From Thermomicrobiaceae bacterium (GTDB lineage Bacteria; Chloroflexota; Chloroflexia; Thermomicrobiales; Thermomicrobiaceae): a DNA stretch of 5,587 bases. The position numbers and the translations under genes were made by a program. Location of the stretch: contig SLFF01000111.1 of assembly GCA_007124395.1 (NCBI GenBank), positions 1 through 5,587 on the forward strand, read 5' to 3'. Of this stretch, positions 4,933 through 5,587 are shown in pieces. Under the pieces are notes generated by a model that made no database searches, was not told the DNA's origin, and saw nothing but the letters and a program-made list of their open reading frames with translations. Every line of letters begins with the position of its first letter. Position 1 is the first letter of the stretch.

Positions 4933-5373
4933 ATGGCGACTGATCACGAAACATTCATGCGAGTTGCACTGGAAGAGGCCGAGAAGGCAAAAGTCGAGGG
5001 CAACAGCGCCGTCGGCTCGGTGATCGTCCGTGACGGAGAGATCATTGGTAGGGGACGCAACCTCGTCTACACGGACAACGACATCACCGCCCATGCAGAG
5101 ACCGTGGCGCTCCGGGTTACCGGGGACGAGTTGAAGCTGATCGACTTCCACGGGTGTGCGCTCTACACCACCTTCGAACCGTGCCCGATGTGCTGTGGCG
5201 CGATTCTCCTGAGCGGGGTCAGCACCCTGGTAATGGGCGCCCGGAACGATCCGAAATCAACGACCTGGCAGGACTATCGGGTCGAAGATCTCATCGCCCA
5301 GTTCGGACGCGCTGGAGAGATCGAGATCGTCAATGGGATCCTCGTTGAGGAATGCCACGCGGTACGGGAGTAG
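4933..5373 (+). CDS. nucleoside/nucleobase deaminase, CDA-fold zinc enzyme
   Basis: 146 residues, typical for the cytidine/deoxycytidylate deaminase superfamily. The zinc site is complete: H54-A-E56 (TAHAETVAL; H54 binds zinc, E56 is the proton shuttle) and P-C84-P-M-C87 (FEPCPMCCGAIL), with an extra C88. The N-terminal NSAVGSVIVRDGEIIGRGRN (23-42) is the usual strand before the active site. Such enzymes hydrolytically deaminate cytosine, guanine, a nucleoside, or adenosine in tRNA (TadA). The usual TadA motif (VPVGAVIV) is NSAVGSVIV here, and the C-terminal half (NDPKSTTWQDYRVEDLIAQFG) does not look like TadA, so a free-base or nucleoside substrate is more likely. The substrate is inferred only by family. 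AAGGGGAGGA at 4918-4927 is 5 nt from the ATG. The gene is 29 nt after the molybdopterin-binding gene, so the two are likely one operon. Confidence 0.9.
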   Translation: MATDHETFMRVALEEAEKAKVEGNSAVGSVIVRDGEIIGRGRNLVYTDNDITAHAETVALRVTGDELKLIDFHGCALYTTFEPCPMCCGAILLSGVSTLVMGARNDPKSTTWQDYRVEDLIAQFGRAGEIEIVNGILVEECHAVRE

Positions 5374-5376
5374 CGT

Positions 5377-5396
5377 CTCGATGTGACATCGAGTTT
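5377..5396 (+). terminator. probable intrinsic terminator after the deaminase gene
   Basis: CTCGATGT (5377-5384) and ACATCGAG (5386-5393) are a perfect inverted repeat around one base. As RNA this gives a 6-bp stem with a 5-nt loop, followed by UUU. It begins 3 nt after the stop codon. The T tract is short, so the terminator would be weak. Confidence 0.5.
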
Positions 5397-5403
5397 CCAT
5401 CAC

Positions 5404-5534
5404 GTCATCTCGACCACCCCCCCCCTGCGTCATCTTGAGCTTGTCGAAAGATCTCTGACGCCCAATGCGTAACCGCCTCTCCCGAGGCGGGCCGCGACGG
5501 GACCCTCAGACCCCTCCACTTCGGTCGGGATGAC
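5404..5534. repeat. intergenic repeat element with 12-bp inverted ends
   Basis: The ends GTCATCTCGACC (5404-5415) and GGTCGGGATGAC (5523-5534) are inverted copies with 11 of 12 bases matching. Inside are a second GTCATCTTGAGC-type unit (5429-5440, then TTGTCGAAAGATCTC), bracketed by GCGTCA (5427-5432) and TGACGC (5456-5461). There is also a hairpin CCGCCTC/GAGGCGG (5473-5479, 5484-5490, loop TCCC). A run of nine C lies at 5417-5425. GTCATCxTGAGC...CGAAxGATCTC and CACTTCGGTCGGGATGACA are styles of short repeats that I recognise as widely scattered between genes in several bacterial phyla. It codes for no protein I can see and resembles a small non-autonomous (MITE-like) element. The stretch after it, to 5587, shows nothing recognisable. 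Confidence 0.55.
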
Positions 5535-5587
5535 ATGGGGGAGCCGGGGTAAGGATAACGTGGGGCTGCGTTGCGAGAGCTTCGTCG

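Noticed and set aside
5401..5587. CRISPR-like array or coding sequence in the final stretch
   Set aside because: GTCATC units occur at irregular spacing and in both orientations, without equal spacers; no open frame with a start site is visible.

Overview
The window is high-GC bacterial DNA with eight protein-coding genes, all on the plus strand. The gene set (a stand-alone CofE, an F420-dependent PPOX-type oxidoreductase, an asparaginase of the glycosylasparaginase type, a non-MoeA molybdopterin-binding protein and a probable selenoprotein) suggests a member of the Chloroflexota, perhaps near Thermomicrobia/Sphaerobacter. That assignment is inference from gene content and style; no rRNA or marker gene is present to fix it.

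Layout. 1-358: a small protein with a C-terminal membrane anchor, possibly cut by the window edge. 440-2004: a tight run of three genes, namely an F420-dependent oxidoreductase, the F420-0:glutamate ligase (cofE) and a small Cys-rich protein, with gaps of 41 and 33 nt. 2097-2573: a peroxiredoxin-like gene in which the peroxidatic cysteine codon is an in-frame TGA, followed at the expected distance by a strong hairpin resembling a bacterial SECIS. This is the most notable item: a Trp-Sec-Pro-Val-Cys active site that a standard gene caller would truncate. 2681-3637: a T2-family asparaginase. 3638-3877: a gene-free stretch with a 24-bp direct repeat on both sides of a G/C-rich palindrome, then a possible promoter and a short leader reading frame. 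3878-5373: a molybdopterin-binding protein and a cytidine/guanine-deaminase-like enzyme, 29 nt apart. 5374-5587: a probable terminator and a repeat with inverted ends, with no gene.

How the genes fit together. CofE makes the polyglutamylated deazaflavin F420, and the neighbouring PPOX-fold protein is of the type that uses F420, so the first cluster joins cofactor synthesis and use. The selenoperoxiredoxin fits redox defence. The molybdopterin-binding protein and the deaminase may belong together in purine or other N-heterocycle catabolism by molybdenum hydroxylases, but no hydroxylase is in the window.
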